From positions 124,001 through 188,000 of the forward strand of contig NZ_BSVC01000006.1 in assembly GCF_030269905.1 (NCBI RefSeq): a DNA stretch of 64,000 nucleotides, given 5' to 3'. This DNA comes from Pelosinus sp. IPA-1 (lineage in GTDB: Bacteria; Bacillota; Negativicutes; DSM-13327). Made by a program: the position numbers and the translations under genes. The notes below the pieces were generated by a model that worked only from the letters and a program-made list of their open reading frames with translations, was not told the origin of the DNA and did not search any database. Shown here piece after piece: positions 17,495 through 25,692 of the stretch. Each line of letters starts with the position of its first letter. Position 1 is the stretch's first letter.

Positions 17495-18118
17495 ATGTAT
17501 ATTGTTGGTTTAACAGGTGGTATTGCAACGGGTAAAAGTACTGTAAGCGCCATGCTAGCAGAATTAGGTGCCTATATTATAGATACAGATAAAATTGCCC
17601 ATGCCATTGTTTTGCCAGGACAGCCTGCGTTTCTTGCTGTTGTGGCCCATTTTGGTGGTGGGATAGTACGGAGTGATGGGGCTCTCAATCGAGAGGTTTT
17701 AGGTGAAGTTATATTCAAAAACCCAGAAGAACGTACTTGCTTAGAAAGAATCACTCACCCTTTTATCGAAAAACAAGTAAATGAAGACATCCAAAAAGGG
17801 GAAGAACTCGGCTATAAAGTGGTTGTTGTTGATGTGCCCCTGCTATTTGAGGTTGGGTGGCAAAATAGAGTTGATGAAGTTTGGGTAGTTTATGTTGACC
17901 AAGAGGTACAGATAGCGAGGTTGATTGCCCGAAATCAATTAACTTATGAACAAGCACAAATCAGAATTAATGCCCAACTACACGTCAAAGAGAAAGCAAA
18001 ACAAGCTGATGTAGTGATTGATAATACTCTTGATACAGAAAATACAAAAAAACAAGTAGTAAGCGCATGGCAGGGCGTATGCACTAGAGCGCAAAATTTG
18101 ATTGTTGAAAAAGTTTAG
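17495..18118 (+). CDS. coaE: Dephospho-CoA kinase
   Basis: 207 aa. It phosphorylates dephospho-CoA in the last step of coenzyme A synthesis. The P-loop GLTGGIATGKST lies at residues 5-16, then DTDKIAH for substrate binding, VVVDVPLLFE as the Walker-B-like strand, and RLIARNQLT in the lid. It follows mutM by 20 nt with a GGAGG ribosome site, in the usual polA-mutM-coaE order. Confidence 0.96.
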   Translation: MYIVGLTGGIATGKSTVSAMLAELGAYIIDTDKIAHAIVLPGQPAFLAVVAHFGGGIVRSDGALNREVLGEVIFKNPEERTCLERITHPFIEKQVNEDIQKGEELGYKVVVVDVPLLFEVGWQNRVDEVWVVYVDQEVQIARLIARNQLTYEQAQIRINAQLHVKEKAKQADVVIDNTLDTENTKKQVVSAWQGVCTRAQNLIVEKV

Positions 18119-18194
18119 TCGTTCTATTTTCTTTGGGCTTTGCGTAAAATTTTGTAAGAAGATGGCTAGTAAATTAACAACGGAGTGATTTGTT

Positions 18195-18764
18195 TTGCGG
18201 ATTTTAACCCGGATGAAAATCCTGGTGGGTAGTATACTACTATTAGTAACCATTGGTTATCATATATATAGCAGCGATTGGTTTCAAAAAAAATATGTTT
18301 ATCCCTTCCCATATCAGGAAATTGTGTATCGTTATGCCTTGGATAGAGAATTGGATCCTTTTCTTATTGCTGGAGTCATAAGAGCAGAAAGCAAATTTAA
18401 TACAAAAGCAAAATCTCCTAAAGGTGCCCTAGGATTAATGCAGTTGATGCCTGAAACATCAAAATGGGTCGCTGAGCAAATGGAAAATCAAGATTTTAAT
18501 ACAAAACAGCTAGAGGATCCAGAGCTAAACATTAGTATGGGTACTTGGTATCTATGGTCATTAAAGAAAGAATTTAAAAGCAATGAAGTATTAATGTTAG
18601 CAGCCTATAATGGTGGGAGAGGTAATGTAAAACAATGGATGGCCCAATATGGATGGAATATGTCTTTTGTTGAAGATGAAAAAATTCCCTTTCGAGAAAC
18701 TCGGGAATATGTAAATCGAGTGTTAGATAATAAGAAACGGTACCAAGAGTTATATGGCAGATAG
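18195..18764 (+). CDS. Membrane-anchored soluble-lytic-transglycosylase-like protein
   Basis: 189 aa from TTG 18195, with CGGAGTG upstream. One membrane segment (about 8-25, ILVGSILLLVTIGYHIY) anchors an SLT domain that should cleave peptidoglycan glycan strands outside the membrane. The catalytic Glu lies in GVIRAESKFNTKAKSPKGA, followed by GLMQLMPETSKWVA and LAAYNGGRGNV. It is the fourth member of the polA-mutM-coaE cluster and sits 12 nt before the peptide-binding lipoprotein gene. Confidence 0.93.
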   Translation: MRILTRMKILVGSILLLVTIGYHIYSSDWFQKKYVYPFPYQEIVYRYALDRELDPFLIAGVIRAESKFNTKAKSPKGALGLMQLMPETSKWVAEQMENQDFNTKQLEDPELNISMGTWYLWSLKKEFKSNEVLMLAAYNGGRGNVKQWMAQYGWNMSFVEDEKIPFRETREYVNRVLDNKKRYQELYGR

Positions 18765-18776
18765 GAGAAGGTAGTA

Positions 18777-20483
18777 TTGGAAGATGGAAGACCAGTTGCA
18801 GTCAAACATAAAACTGATGACTTATTTTCTAAAAGAAAAACCATACAAATATCTAGATTCAGGTATTGTAGTTTTTTATGCTTTCTGATGGCTATAGTCT
18901 TACTGGTAGGTGGTTGTAGTTCCAAATCACTGCCAAATCCTAACAAGCCTGAATTAAAGCAAGGCGGACAATTGGTCTATGGCAGTCTGCAAGAACCGAA
19001 TACCTTAAATCCATTGTTATCTGATTTTCTGGCTACTGCGGAAGTGAGTAGTTTGATTTTTAGCGGATTATTGGTAAACAATGAAAAAGGGGAATGGGTT
19101 CCAGACCTTGCGGTTGAAGTTCCCACCTTACAAAACGGTGGAGTGAGTCAAGATGGTCTCAGCGTAACCTATAAGCTGCGTTCAGGCGTGACTTGGCACG
19201 ATGGGATGCCTTTTACTGCAGAGGATGTTAAATTTACTTGGCAACTTATCATGAATCCGAAAGTAAATATTGTGTCTCGTGATGGATATGATAGAATTTT
19301 GGCAATCGATACTCCCGATAGCAACACCGTCATAGTGCGGTTTAAAGAGTACTATGCTCCTTACTTAACCCTGTTTACTAGTGTTTTACCTAAACACATA
19401 ATAGAGTCGGCAGGTGATGTCAATAAGGCAGCCTTTAATCGTGGGCCAATTGGCACAGGTCCTTTTAAATTTAAGGAATGGCGTCTTGCAGAAGCCATTG
19501 TATTAGAAGCAAATACTACATACTTTCGTGGTAAACCTAATTTAGATACTATTGTTTATAAAATAATTCCTGATAATACTATTATGTTGACGTTGCTGAA
19601 GGCTGGAGAATTAGATATTATGGCAAACGTTCCTTTCTCCCAATATGAGCAAGTCAAAAGTATAGAAGGTGTCAAGGTTGTCAGTACTCCAGCTATGATT
19701 TGGGAGCACCTCGATTTTAATTTGGACAATCCCTTATTTCAAGATGTGCGAGTGCGGCAAGCCATTTCACTAGGGATAGATAAGCAGGCTTTGATTACCA
19801 ATCTATTTAAAAATGCAGCGAGTCCAGCATTTGGTGATCAATCACCCTTGTCTTGGGGTTATAATCCAGTTGTAAAAGGGGCTGTACGTGATGTTACGGC
19901 TGCACGTGAATTATTAGTCCAAGCAGGATGGCAACAAGGGACGGATGGTATTTTTGCCAAAGGTGGACGTAAGCTATTGTTTTCTCTAAGTGTGCCAGCA
20001 GGAGTAAAAACACGAGAACTTACAGCCCAAATGATAGCTCAGCAGTTGAAAGAAATCGGTATTGAAGTAGAAGTGAAAGTCCTAGATGCACAGCTGTTTT
20101 TTGCTGATACCTTAAAAAAGCGTAGATTTGAAACTGCCTTATATGCCTGGGTGGCAGGAGTGGATCCGAATAACCTCAACTTGTGGAATTCAAAGAAAAT
20201 TCCTAGTGCAGCCAATCGGATGGAAGGACAAAATTACCCAGGGTGGCGCAACGCGGAAGTTGATTTGCTAACGGAGCAAGGGGCGCGGACGGTAGATATA
20301 GAAGCGCGTAAACAAATATATTTTCGAATTCAGGAGTTAATTCAGCAAGACTATCCAATTATTCCACTCTATTTTAGGACCAATATTGATGTAGCGAAAA
20401 ATAGTGTTGAAAACTACAAATCAAATCCTACTCCATCAGGTAATTTATGGAATTCTTGGCAATGGGGAATTGCTTCAAAGTAA
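18777..20483 (+). CDS. Family 5 peptide/nickel-type solute-binding lipoprotein
   Basis: 568 aa from TTG 18777 (GGAGAAGG 6 nt upstream). A long N-region leads to the lipobox VLLVGGC near residue 48, so the mature protein is lipid-anchored. The SBP-5 fold is recognised from GSLQEPNTLNPLLSDFLATA, then LAVEVPTL and VTWHDGMPFTAEDVKFTWQL. It should deliver oligopeptides to an ABC importer, but no permease or ATPase lies beside it, so the partner and ligand are unknown. It is linked to the upstream transglycosylase, so muropeptide capture is conceivable. A small TGAGAAA/TTTCTCA hairpin follows. Confidence 0.9.
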   Translation: MEDGRPVAVKHKTDDLFSKRKTIQISRFRYCSFLCFLMAIVLLVGGCSSKSLPNPNKPELKQGGQLVYGSLQEPNTLNPLLSDFLATAEVSSLIFSGLLVNNEKGEWVPDLAVEVPTLQNGGVSQDGLSVTYKLRSGVTWHDGMPFTAEDVKFTWQLIMNPKVNIVSRDGYDRILAIDTPDSNTVIVRFKEYYAPYLTLFTSVLPKHIIESAGDVNKAAFNRGPIGTGPFKFKEWRLAEAIVLEANTTYFRGKPNLDTIVYKIIPDNTIMLTLLKAGELDIMANVPFSQYEQVKSIEGVKVVSTPAMIWEHLDFNLDNPLFQDVRVRQAISLGIDKQALITNLFKNAASPAFGDQSPLSWGYNPVVKGAVRDVTAARELLVQAGWQQGTDGIFAKGGRKLLFSLSVPAGVKTRELTAQMIAQQLKEIGIEVEVKVLDAQLFFADTLKKRRFETALYAWVAGVDPNNLNLWNSKKIPSAANRMEGQNYPGWRNAEVDLLTEQGARTVDIEARKQIYFRIQELIQQDYPIIPLYFRTNIDVAKNSVENYKSNPTPSGNLWNSWQWGIASK

Positions 20484-20532
20484 TTGAGAAAACCTTTCTC
20501 ATAAATTAAAAAGGATAAAATGAATTATCTTG

Positions 20533-20560
20533 TTGACATTTCCCCATGAAACGGTATAAT
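20533..20560 (+). promoter_or_regulatory. Promoter of the tRNA-Leu pair
   Basis: TTGACA 20533-20538 and TATAAT 20555-20560 with a 16-nt spacer, 53 nt before the first tRNA. Confidence 0.8.
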
Positions 20561-20613
20561 AGTATATGTCGGCAAGTTAAACCATATAAAGTGAGTCCCA
20601 ATTGTCTTGCTAT

Positions 20614-20699
20614 GCGGTCGTGGCGGAACGGCAGACGCGCTAGATTCAGGTTCTAGTGAGGGAAACTTCGTGGAGGTTCAAGTCCTCTCGACCGCACCA
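20614..20699 (+). tRNA. tRNA-Leu (anticodon CAG)
   Basis: 86 nt with encoded CCA. The acceptor GCGGTCG/CGACCGC is perfect, a long variable arm is present, and the anticodon loop UUCAGGU gives CAG. Confidence 0.95.
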
Positions 20700-20742
20700 A
20701 CTTTAGTATGAGTGACTTGTTAACGAAATAAATAATTTATTC

Positions 20743-20828
20743 GCGGTAGTGGCGGAACGGCAGACGCACCAGCTTGAGGGGCTGGCGGGGGCAACCTCGT
20801 GATGGTTCAAATCCATTCTACCGCACCA
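20743..20828 (+). tRNA. tRNA-Leu (anticodon GAG)
   Basis: 86 nt with encoded CCA. The acceptor GCGGTAG/CTACCGC is perfect, and the anticodon loop UUGAGGG gives GAG. Its last base is the first base of a 43-bp direct repeat that recurs at 24832, and an integrase remnant faces it. Confidence 0.95.
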
Positions 20829-20870
20829 ATTCAGTAATAATAGGCTTACAGGCATTTTGCTTGTAGGTCT
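20828..20870. repeat. Left direct repeat of putative island (attL-like)
   Basis: 43 bp starting AATTCAGTAATAATAGGCTT. It matches 24832-24874 at 39 of 43 positions by eye. It coincides with the tRNA-Leu terminator (imperfect AGGCTTACAGGC/GCTTGTAGGTCT stem, then TTTTTT to 20876). Confidence 0.65.
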
Positions 20871-21058
20871 TTTTTGTTGTTTGTGAAAGGGTTTGATGTG
20901 GATTTGACACCATTATTGACACCATCTTCATTTATTAGCTCAGTTATTTTGTTGACGGCTTGTTGTTTAAGACCTGGAATAACATGACTGTAAATGTCTA
21001 AAGTTGTGCTGATGAGTACATGTCCTGATAATTACTGAACGATCTTTGGATGCTGCAA
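20846..21058 (-). pseudogene. Tyrosine integrase C-terminal remnant
   Basis: The minus strand reads QHPKIVQ, then an in-frame TAA (21032-21034), then LSGHVLISTTLDIYSHVIPG and LKQQAVNKI. This is the end of a phage-type tyrosine recombinase: the HPKIVQ helix, the G-H(S) motif and the catalytic Tyr in DIYSHV. The catalytic Arg region (HDLRHT) and everything before it are gone. The final TAA is at 20846-20848, inside the direct repeat. It is an inactive leftover that marks a past integration. Confidence 0.8.
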
Positions 21059-21066
21059 TATGTAAA

Positions 21067-21090
21067 AGCTCGTCAATTCCCTGACGAGCT
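21067..21090 (-). terminator. Terminator of the TDTC-repeat gene
   Basis: AGCTCGTCA/TGACGAGCT with a 6-nt loop; on the minus strand it is followed by TTTT. It lies 22 nt past the stop codon of the repeat gene. Confidence 0.7.
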
Positions 21091-21111
21091 AACTTATAAT
21101 TATCAGGTATG

Positions 21112-21360
21112 CTAATCGGTATCGGTATCGGTATCGGTATCAGTATCAGTATCAGTATCAGTATCGGTGTCAGTATCGGTATCAGTATCGGTACAAGTAT
21201 CGGTACAAGTATCGGTACAAGTATCGGTACAAGTATCGGTACAAGTATCAGTACAAGTATCGGTACAAGTATCAGTACAAGTATCAGTACAAGTATCGGT
21301 ATTAGTATTGCTATTTTGCCCGGGTTTGGGGGGGCCGAGAGGACGCTCTTTTTTTGTCAT
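21112..21360 (-). CDS. Low-complexity (TDTC)n(TD)n repeat protein
   Basis: 82 aa from ATG 21360, preceded by an excellent AAGGAGGTG site at 21369-21377, with TAG at 21112-21114. The N-terminus MTKKERPLGPPKPGQNSNTN is followed by nine TDTC tetrapeptides and then a run of TD dipeptides to the end. It has no signal peptide. The DNA is a 6/12-bp tandem repeat. A minus-strand gene is supported by the ribosome site, a CATATTATG promoter-like element (21384-21392) and a terminator. The regular Thr and Cys suggest a surface or spore-layer protein that could be glycosylated or cross-linked. The function is unknown. Confidence 0.7.
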   Translation of the reverse strand: MTKKERPLGPPKPGQNSNTNTDTCTDTCTDTCTDTCTDTCTDTCTDTCTDTCTDTCTDTDTDTDTDTDTDTDTDTDTDTDTD

Positions 21361-21383
21361 TAAGTTAACACCTCCTTTATTAA

Positions 21384-21410
21384 CATAATATGTTGTGGGA
21401 GGTGTAATGT
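21384..21410 (-). promoter_or_regulatory. Sigma-K-like promoter of the TDTC-repeat gene
   Basis: On the minus strand AC (21410-21409), 16 nt, then CATATTATG (21392-21384). This approximates the sigma-K pattern AC-N16/17-CATANNNTA. The RBS follows a few bases later, so the 5' leader would be very short. Confidence 0.45.
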
Positions 21411-21606
21411 GACAGAATTTAAGAATATTCCAAAATAAACCAGACAACTCTGCTGGCGGCCATTTGTCACGGCTGTATGCTTGAAACTTGGTGATAAATG
21501 GCTAAAATTCTGTACCATAATAAAAAGTAGAACTCATAAACAAAGGGTGGGCTCTACTTACAGGAATCTACTCGCAGGATATACGTAGGCTTTTGTTGCA
21601 ATGGCG

Positions 21607-22533
21607 TTACTTTCGCATCGAAGATGGCGATGTTTTCTGGTATTTTTTAAATAAGCGACTGAAATAATTACTATCATCAAAGCCGACGGCCATGGCAACT
21701 TCGCTAATATTAAAATCGCTTTCTGACAAAAGCGTTACGGCCTTATTAATTCGTAGGTAATTCATATAATCAACTGCGCTTTTACCAGTAATGCTTTTAA
21801 AGAGACGACAGAAATGTTGGTTGCTCATATTGGCTAAACTTGCCAGTTGACTCAGACTAATGTTTTCATTGTAATGCTGATCCATATATTTTAAAACAGT
21901 ACGTAACTGGTGCATGTTTTTTTGTTGGCTATCCTGTCGATTTTTATGAAACGTGTCTTGTTGATAATGCCGCAATAGTAGTACGATTATATGGTAAATT
22001 CGTGATTTGACTGCTAATTCGCATCCTATTTCTTGGTTATTATATTCGTTAACAATTTGCTGGATTTGCTCAGCCAATTCATCATCTTGGGAAATATAAT
22101 TTTGAAAGCGAATTCGGCCTTGTAGCAAAGGATTTAAATATTGTGTTTGACAAAAATCTACCTGACTGCCAAGCAAGAAATTAAGATCGACTTTTACGAT
22201 ATAATAAACTAGATGTTGGCAGATGGTCTCACCGTAGTGTATTTCGTTACTATTTATAATAACTAGATCCCCTGGTTTCACCTCGTAGGGATGGGAATTG
22301 CAGTGAATTAATGCATCACCTTGCTCAAAATATAAAATTTGAAATTGTTCATGCCAGTGGCTTTCAAAAATGGGGCCACGTTCCAAGCGTTCGCTGCGGC
22401 TTATTTTCACCGGAAAATCTCGATACATGTCGTAATCCCACTGCCGGCTATTGTCGTTAACTTTTGGCTGCCCATTGCATAATAGTATACATACACTGCA
22501 GTTTTTCTCGCAGAGATTGCTGTCAATCATCAT
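21607..22533 (-). CDS. AraC-family transcriptional regulator with cupin sensor domain
   Basis: 308 aa. The N-terminal part (about 45-150) is an AraC-type cupin with the HWHEQFQILYFEQGDALIHC signature and KPGDLVIINSNEIHYGE. The C-terminal ~100 residues hold two helix-turn-helix motifs, LSQLASLANMSNQHFCRLFK and ISEVAMAVGFDDSNYFSRLF. It is divergent from the MFS gene at 22717, with a 180-nt shared upstream region, and likely controls it in response to a small molecule. An unusual Cys-rich start (CEKNCSVCILLC) precedes the cupin and might bind metal. Confidence 0.92.
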   Translation of the reverse strand: MMIDSNLCEKNCSVCILLCNGQPKVNDNSRQWDYDMYRDFPVKISRSERLERGPIFESHWHEQFQILYFEQGDALIHCNSHPYEVKPGDLVIINSNEIHYGETICQHLVYYIVKVDLNFLLGSQVDFCQTQYLNPLLQGRIRFQNYISQDDELAEQIQQIVNEYNNQEIGCELAVKSRIYHIIVLLLRHYQQDTFHKNRQDSQQKNMHQLRTVLKYMDQHYNENISLSQLASLANMSNQHFCRLFKSITGKSAVDYMNYLRINKAVTLLSESDFNISEVAMAVGFDDSNYFSRLFKKYQKTSPSSMRK

Positions 22534-22716
22534 TTGCTATCACCTTTTATTGTTAATATTGTGCTAATATCTAGTAATATAGTCCATGAATTACAATATT
22601 GATTTATGTATAATAATACCATGATGCAAATAAATGTATAAGGTGTATCTTGAAAATTATTAAATTAATTTTATGCTACTTTGCAAAATGTAATTTATAT
22701 CGGAAAGGGGAATCTT

Positions 22717-23931
22717 ATGAAGATGAAATTTTTAAATGGCATAGACCGTAATTATTTTTTCTTTTTACTATCGACAGCTTTTATTGGTATTGGGCAGAGT
22801 GTTGATGGTGCAATTCTGACTAATTATCTAAAAGAAGGCTTGGGAATGATGATTCTAGAGCGGTCAGCTTTAGAGTTTCCGCGGGAACTACCAGGGCTGC
22901 TGATGGTTGTTATTATTGGGCTGCTTTCTTTCTTAGGTGATGTAAGAACTATGTTGGTAGGAAATGTTATCTCGGCGATAGGTATGTTTTCTTTAGGGAT
23001 CATTCCTCCCGAATACAGTTGGCTCATAGTAACTATTTTCGTTTACAATATGGGAACTCATATTTATATGCCTCTGTCTAATAGTATTGGAATGAGTTTT
23101 GCTACCGCTGGTGAATTGGGGAAAAAACTTGGGCAGATGAACGCCATTAATACTTTAACACTAGTTATTAGTAGTGCAATCTTATGGATGTTGTTCAAGT
23201 TTCTGAACATTAGTTATATGACCGCTTTTTCAATAGGCGCTGTGGCCTTTTTATTGGCAGCCGTCTCACTTATTTTTATGAAGCCGGCCAAAACAATAAA
23301 AAAATCCAGACGTTTTGTTTTCAGGAAAGAATATGGCCTATATTATTGGTTGAGCGTTCTGTATGGAGCGCGCAAACAGATATTTATTACTTTTGGTCCA
23401 TGGGTGCTTGTGGATGTTTTCCGCCAACCAGTTACTACTATGATTATGCTATTTTTTATTGTTTCGATTGCCGGAATTTTTGTAAAGCCGTGGATTGGGC
23501 ATATGATTGATCATTTGGGAGAAAAAAATGTTCTTAGCAGTGAGGCAATAGGTTGTTTTATTATTTGCTTAGGTTATGCGTTTGCTGATAATCTATTTGG
23601 TAAAGAGCTTGCATTGTTTGTAATTTGTGCATGTTATGTTTTGGACCAGGCGATGAATGCAGTTAGTATGGCTAGGGCTACTTATATGAAAAAAATCGCC
23701 CTACGACCTGAGGAAATTTCACCTAGTTTGTCTTTAGGTACTAGCATTGACCACGTCGTAACCATGTTCTTACCTATCTTAGGAGGTTTAGTTTGGTACA
23801 ATGGTGGTCCGAATGGATATAAATATGTATTTATGGGCGGTGCTGCCATTGCCCTGTTGAACTTTGTGTCGACTAGATTCATCCAAATAGAGGAGGCAAA
23901 ACCGCAACAAAAAGTTGTGAGTGGTGCTTAA
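22717..23931 (+). CDS. MFS transporter
   Basis: 404 aa from ATG 22717 (AAAGGGG at 22704-22710); a TTG-initiated extension to 22681 would overlap the ribosome site. Twelve hydrophobic helices are apparent, with an MFS-type cytosolic loop near residues 60-75. The clear paralogue-specific drug or sugar signatures are absent, so the substrate is unknown. Divergence from the AraC regulator and the hydrolase 90 nt downstream suggest a small uptake or export unit for an ester-like or aromatic compound. That is inference. Confidence 0.85.
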   Translation: MKMKFLNGIDRNYFFFLLSTAFIGIGQSVDGAILTNYLKEGLGMMILERSALEFPRELPGLLMVVIIGLLSFLGDVRTMLVGNVISAIGMFSLGIIPPEYSWLIVTIFVYNMGTHIYMPLSNSIGMSFATAGELGKKLGQMNAINTLTLVISSAILWMLFKFLNISYMTAFSIGAVAFLLAAVSLIFMKPAKTIKKSRRFVFRKEYGLYYWLSVLYGARKQIFITFGPWVLVDVFRQPVTTMIMLFFIVSIAGIFVKPWIGHMIDHLGEKNVLSSEAIGCFIICLGYAFADNLFGKELALFVICACYVLDQAMNAVSMARATYMKKIALRPEEISPSLSLGTSIDHVVTMFLPILGGLVWYNGGPNGYKYVFMGGAAIALLNFVSTRFIQIEEAKPQQKVVSGA

Positions 23932-24019
23932 TGTCTTGAACTGTAGCTACGATGGAATATGCCAGTGGTTTAGGTTGTGATGTCTATTTTAATAGAGGTC
24001 AGAGTAGTGAGGGGAAAAA

Positions 24020-24832
24020 ATGAGTGGAAAAATAATTACATTTACTGATGCACGGAAGGAAGTGTACTGTACGTCACCGATGACGAAGTGCGCCGCACAA
24101 ACCTATATTCTTATTGCTGGTGCGTGGCATAACGGTTGGTTCTGGACTGGGGTGAAGGAAATACTGGAGTCAGAAGGTCATAAAGTGATAGCTGTTGATT
24201 TGCCGGGTCATGGTAACGATACGGCTTGTTTAGACGATCAAAATTTGGAGAGTTACTCTCGCTCCATTGCCAATATTATGGAGCAACAGCTGGGGCAAGT
24301 AATCTTGGTGGGTCATAGCATGGCAGGGGCGGTTGCCTGTCAGGCATCCGAGTATAAACCAGAAAAAGTCAAAAAAATGGTAGTCCTTTGTGGATTTCTA
24401 TTGAATGATGGTGAAAGTATAAATGGCCTAAAGGATGGCTTCAAACCTACAGATTGGACTAAAATGGCTGATTTGGGTATCGTCGATCTCTCCTTCGATA
24501 AAAAGGTTTCCTATATGAACCCCCAAGTAGCTAGGGAAAAATTTTACGGCGAGTTAACTGACGACCAGGCTAAATTGGCAATTCTACACCTGGGGGGAGA
24601 AGCTATTGCGGCGCAGCACCAGGCCGTGAAACTTGGCAATAATTTCAGAAGTATCCCTAAGATTTATATCAAGACTCTTCAAGACATGATGTTACCCCTT
24701 GATTCTCAAGAGAAGATGATTCAAAGGGGTGTTGAAAAAGTTTATGCTATCAACTCGGGGCACTCCCCATTCTTGACAGCTCCGCGGCAACTAGCAGATA
24801 TTCTACTAAACATTGCTGTCGATGTAGCGTGA
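24020..24832 (+). CDS. Alpha/beta-hydrolase (esterase-like)
   Basis: 270 aa. The nucleophile elbow VGHSMAG lies near residue 105, with the oxyanion segment AGAWHNGWFW near 33 and VIAVDLPGHGND. An acid residue in the LQDMMLPLD region and His in INSGHSPFL complete the triad. The arrangement resembles plant MES-like and pyrethroid/salicylate esterases. The substrate is unknown, and no signal peptide is present. It follows the MFS gene and ends at the right-hand direct repeat, whose hairpin terminates it. Confidence 0.9.
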   Translation: MSGKIITFTDARKEVYCTSPMTKCAAQTYILIAGAWHNGWFWTGVKEILESEGHKVIAVDLPGHGNDTACLDDQNLESYSRSIANIMEQQLGQVILVGHSMAGAVACQASEYKPEKVKKMVVLCGFLLNDGESINGLKDGFKPTDWTKMADLGIVDLSFDKKVSYMNPQVAREKFYGELTDDQAKLAILHLGGEAIAAQHQAVKLGNNFRSIPKIYIKTLQDMMLPLDSQEKMIQRGVEKVYAINSGHSPFLTAPRQLADILLNIAVDVA

Positions 24833-24874
24833 ATTCAGTAATGATAGGCTTACAGGCATCTTGCTTGTAAGCCT
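24832..24874. repeat. Right direct repeat of putative island (attR-like), doubles as terminator
   Basis: It starts AATTCAGTAATGATAGGCTT, the near copy of 20828-20870. Its hairpin TAGGCTTACAGGC/GCTTGTAAGCCTA (24845-24875) is better paired than the left copy and is followed by TTATT. The first bases overlap the end of the hydrolase gene. Confidence 0.65.
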
Positions 24875-25007
24875 ATTATTGCTTATGAATGCTTAAATAG
24901 GGGGTTGGAAAAGTATAGGAATTTGAACTAAAAGTTCCCTATTCCTTCGGATTGTAGTAGAATATGAAATAACACTGTTTTTTATATTGAATAAAAGGGT
25001 GAATAGA

Positions 25008-25649
25008 ATGAAATATGCGGGAAGAATAACTGGCTTAATAATTATGCTAATGACTATTATAGCGGTAAGGTTATATGCTTATATTTATTTAGACTATTCA
25101 TTCAGCAATCCGCCTTATCCTGGAATTATTGGTTTACTTATTGCTTATTGGGCTGGTAAACAGTATGACAAAGTAAAATTTTATTCAGAAAAAGATAGTT
25201 TGACGGGTTTTTATAACCGAAGATTTGTTGACGAACTTCTTCCGTCTCTTTTGGCTAAAATGGATAGAAAAAATGAAAAATTAAGTATAGTTATTTTGGA
25301 TTGTGATAATTTCAAGGCCATAAATGACCGATATGGTCACAGAAAAGGGGATTTGGTGCTACAAGAACTTTCAGCTTTACTTTTAACTACTATAAGAAAG
25401 AGTGATATAGCTGCTAGGTGGGGTGGCGATGAATTTCTGATTATTGCACCTTGTGCAGGTGATGAAGAGATAAAACAAATTCTTAAACATTTTAATAATG
25501 AACTCCTCGAATTATCGAAGAAATTGCAAATTGCCATTTCTCTTTCAAGTGGTTATGCAATCTACCCTAGTGACACAAAAAAAATAGAAGATTTAATCAG
25601 TATTGCGGATAGCAAGATGTATAGCCTTAAAAATGCAGCTAGATCATAG
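25008..25649 (+). CDS. Membrane diguanylate cyclase (GGDEF)
   Basis: 213 aa from ATG 25008 (AAAGGG about 9 nt upstream; the TTG at 24987 is less well placed). Two N-terminal membrane segments (about 6-25 and 38-52) precede the GGDEF domain. It starts DSLTGFYNRRF and has the active RWGGDEF motif. An RxxD inhibitory site (RKSD) lies five residues before GGDEF, so product inhibition by cyclic di-GMP is expected. No sensory domain beyond the membrane helices is seen. Confidence 0.93.
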   Translation: MKYAGRITGLIIMLMTIIAVRLYAYIYLDYSFSNPPYPGIIGLLIAYWAGKQYDKVKFYSEKDSLTGFYNRRFVDELLPSLLAKMDRKNEKLSIVILDCDNFKAINDRYGHRKGDLVLQELSALLLTTIRKSDIAARWGGDEFLIIAPCAGDEEIKQILKHFNNELLELSKKLQIAISLSSGYAIYPSDTKKIEDLISIADSKMYSLKNAARS

Positions 25650-25692
25650 TAGGGTATTATATATAGCTTAGTGGCAGAACTAGGAGGGGCAT

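Larger units (their letters stand above)
20828..24874. mobile_element. Probable decayed 4-kb integrative island at tRNA-Leu(GAG)
   Basis: The segment begins at the tRNA 3' end, is bounded by 43-bp direct repeats, and starts with a degraded tyrosine integrase pointing at the tRNA. Cargo is a TDTC-repeat protein, an AraC regulator, an MFS transporter and a hydrolase. The repeats do not extend into the tRNA body, so the classical tRNA attachment model fits only partly. A terminator duplication by another route remains possible. Confidence 0.4.

Noticed and set aside
21112-21310. CRISPR array
   Set aside because: The units are 6-12 bp with no unique spacers; it is a coding simple repeat.
21109-21363. 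Plus-strand open frames of SIGTSIG and SVQVSVQV repeats
   Set aside because: They are shadows of the hexamer repeat. The minus frame alone has a strong ribosome site, a promoter-like element and a terminator.
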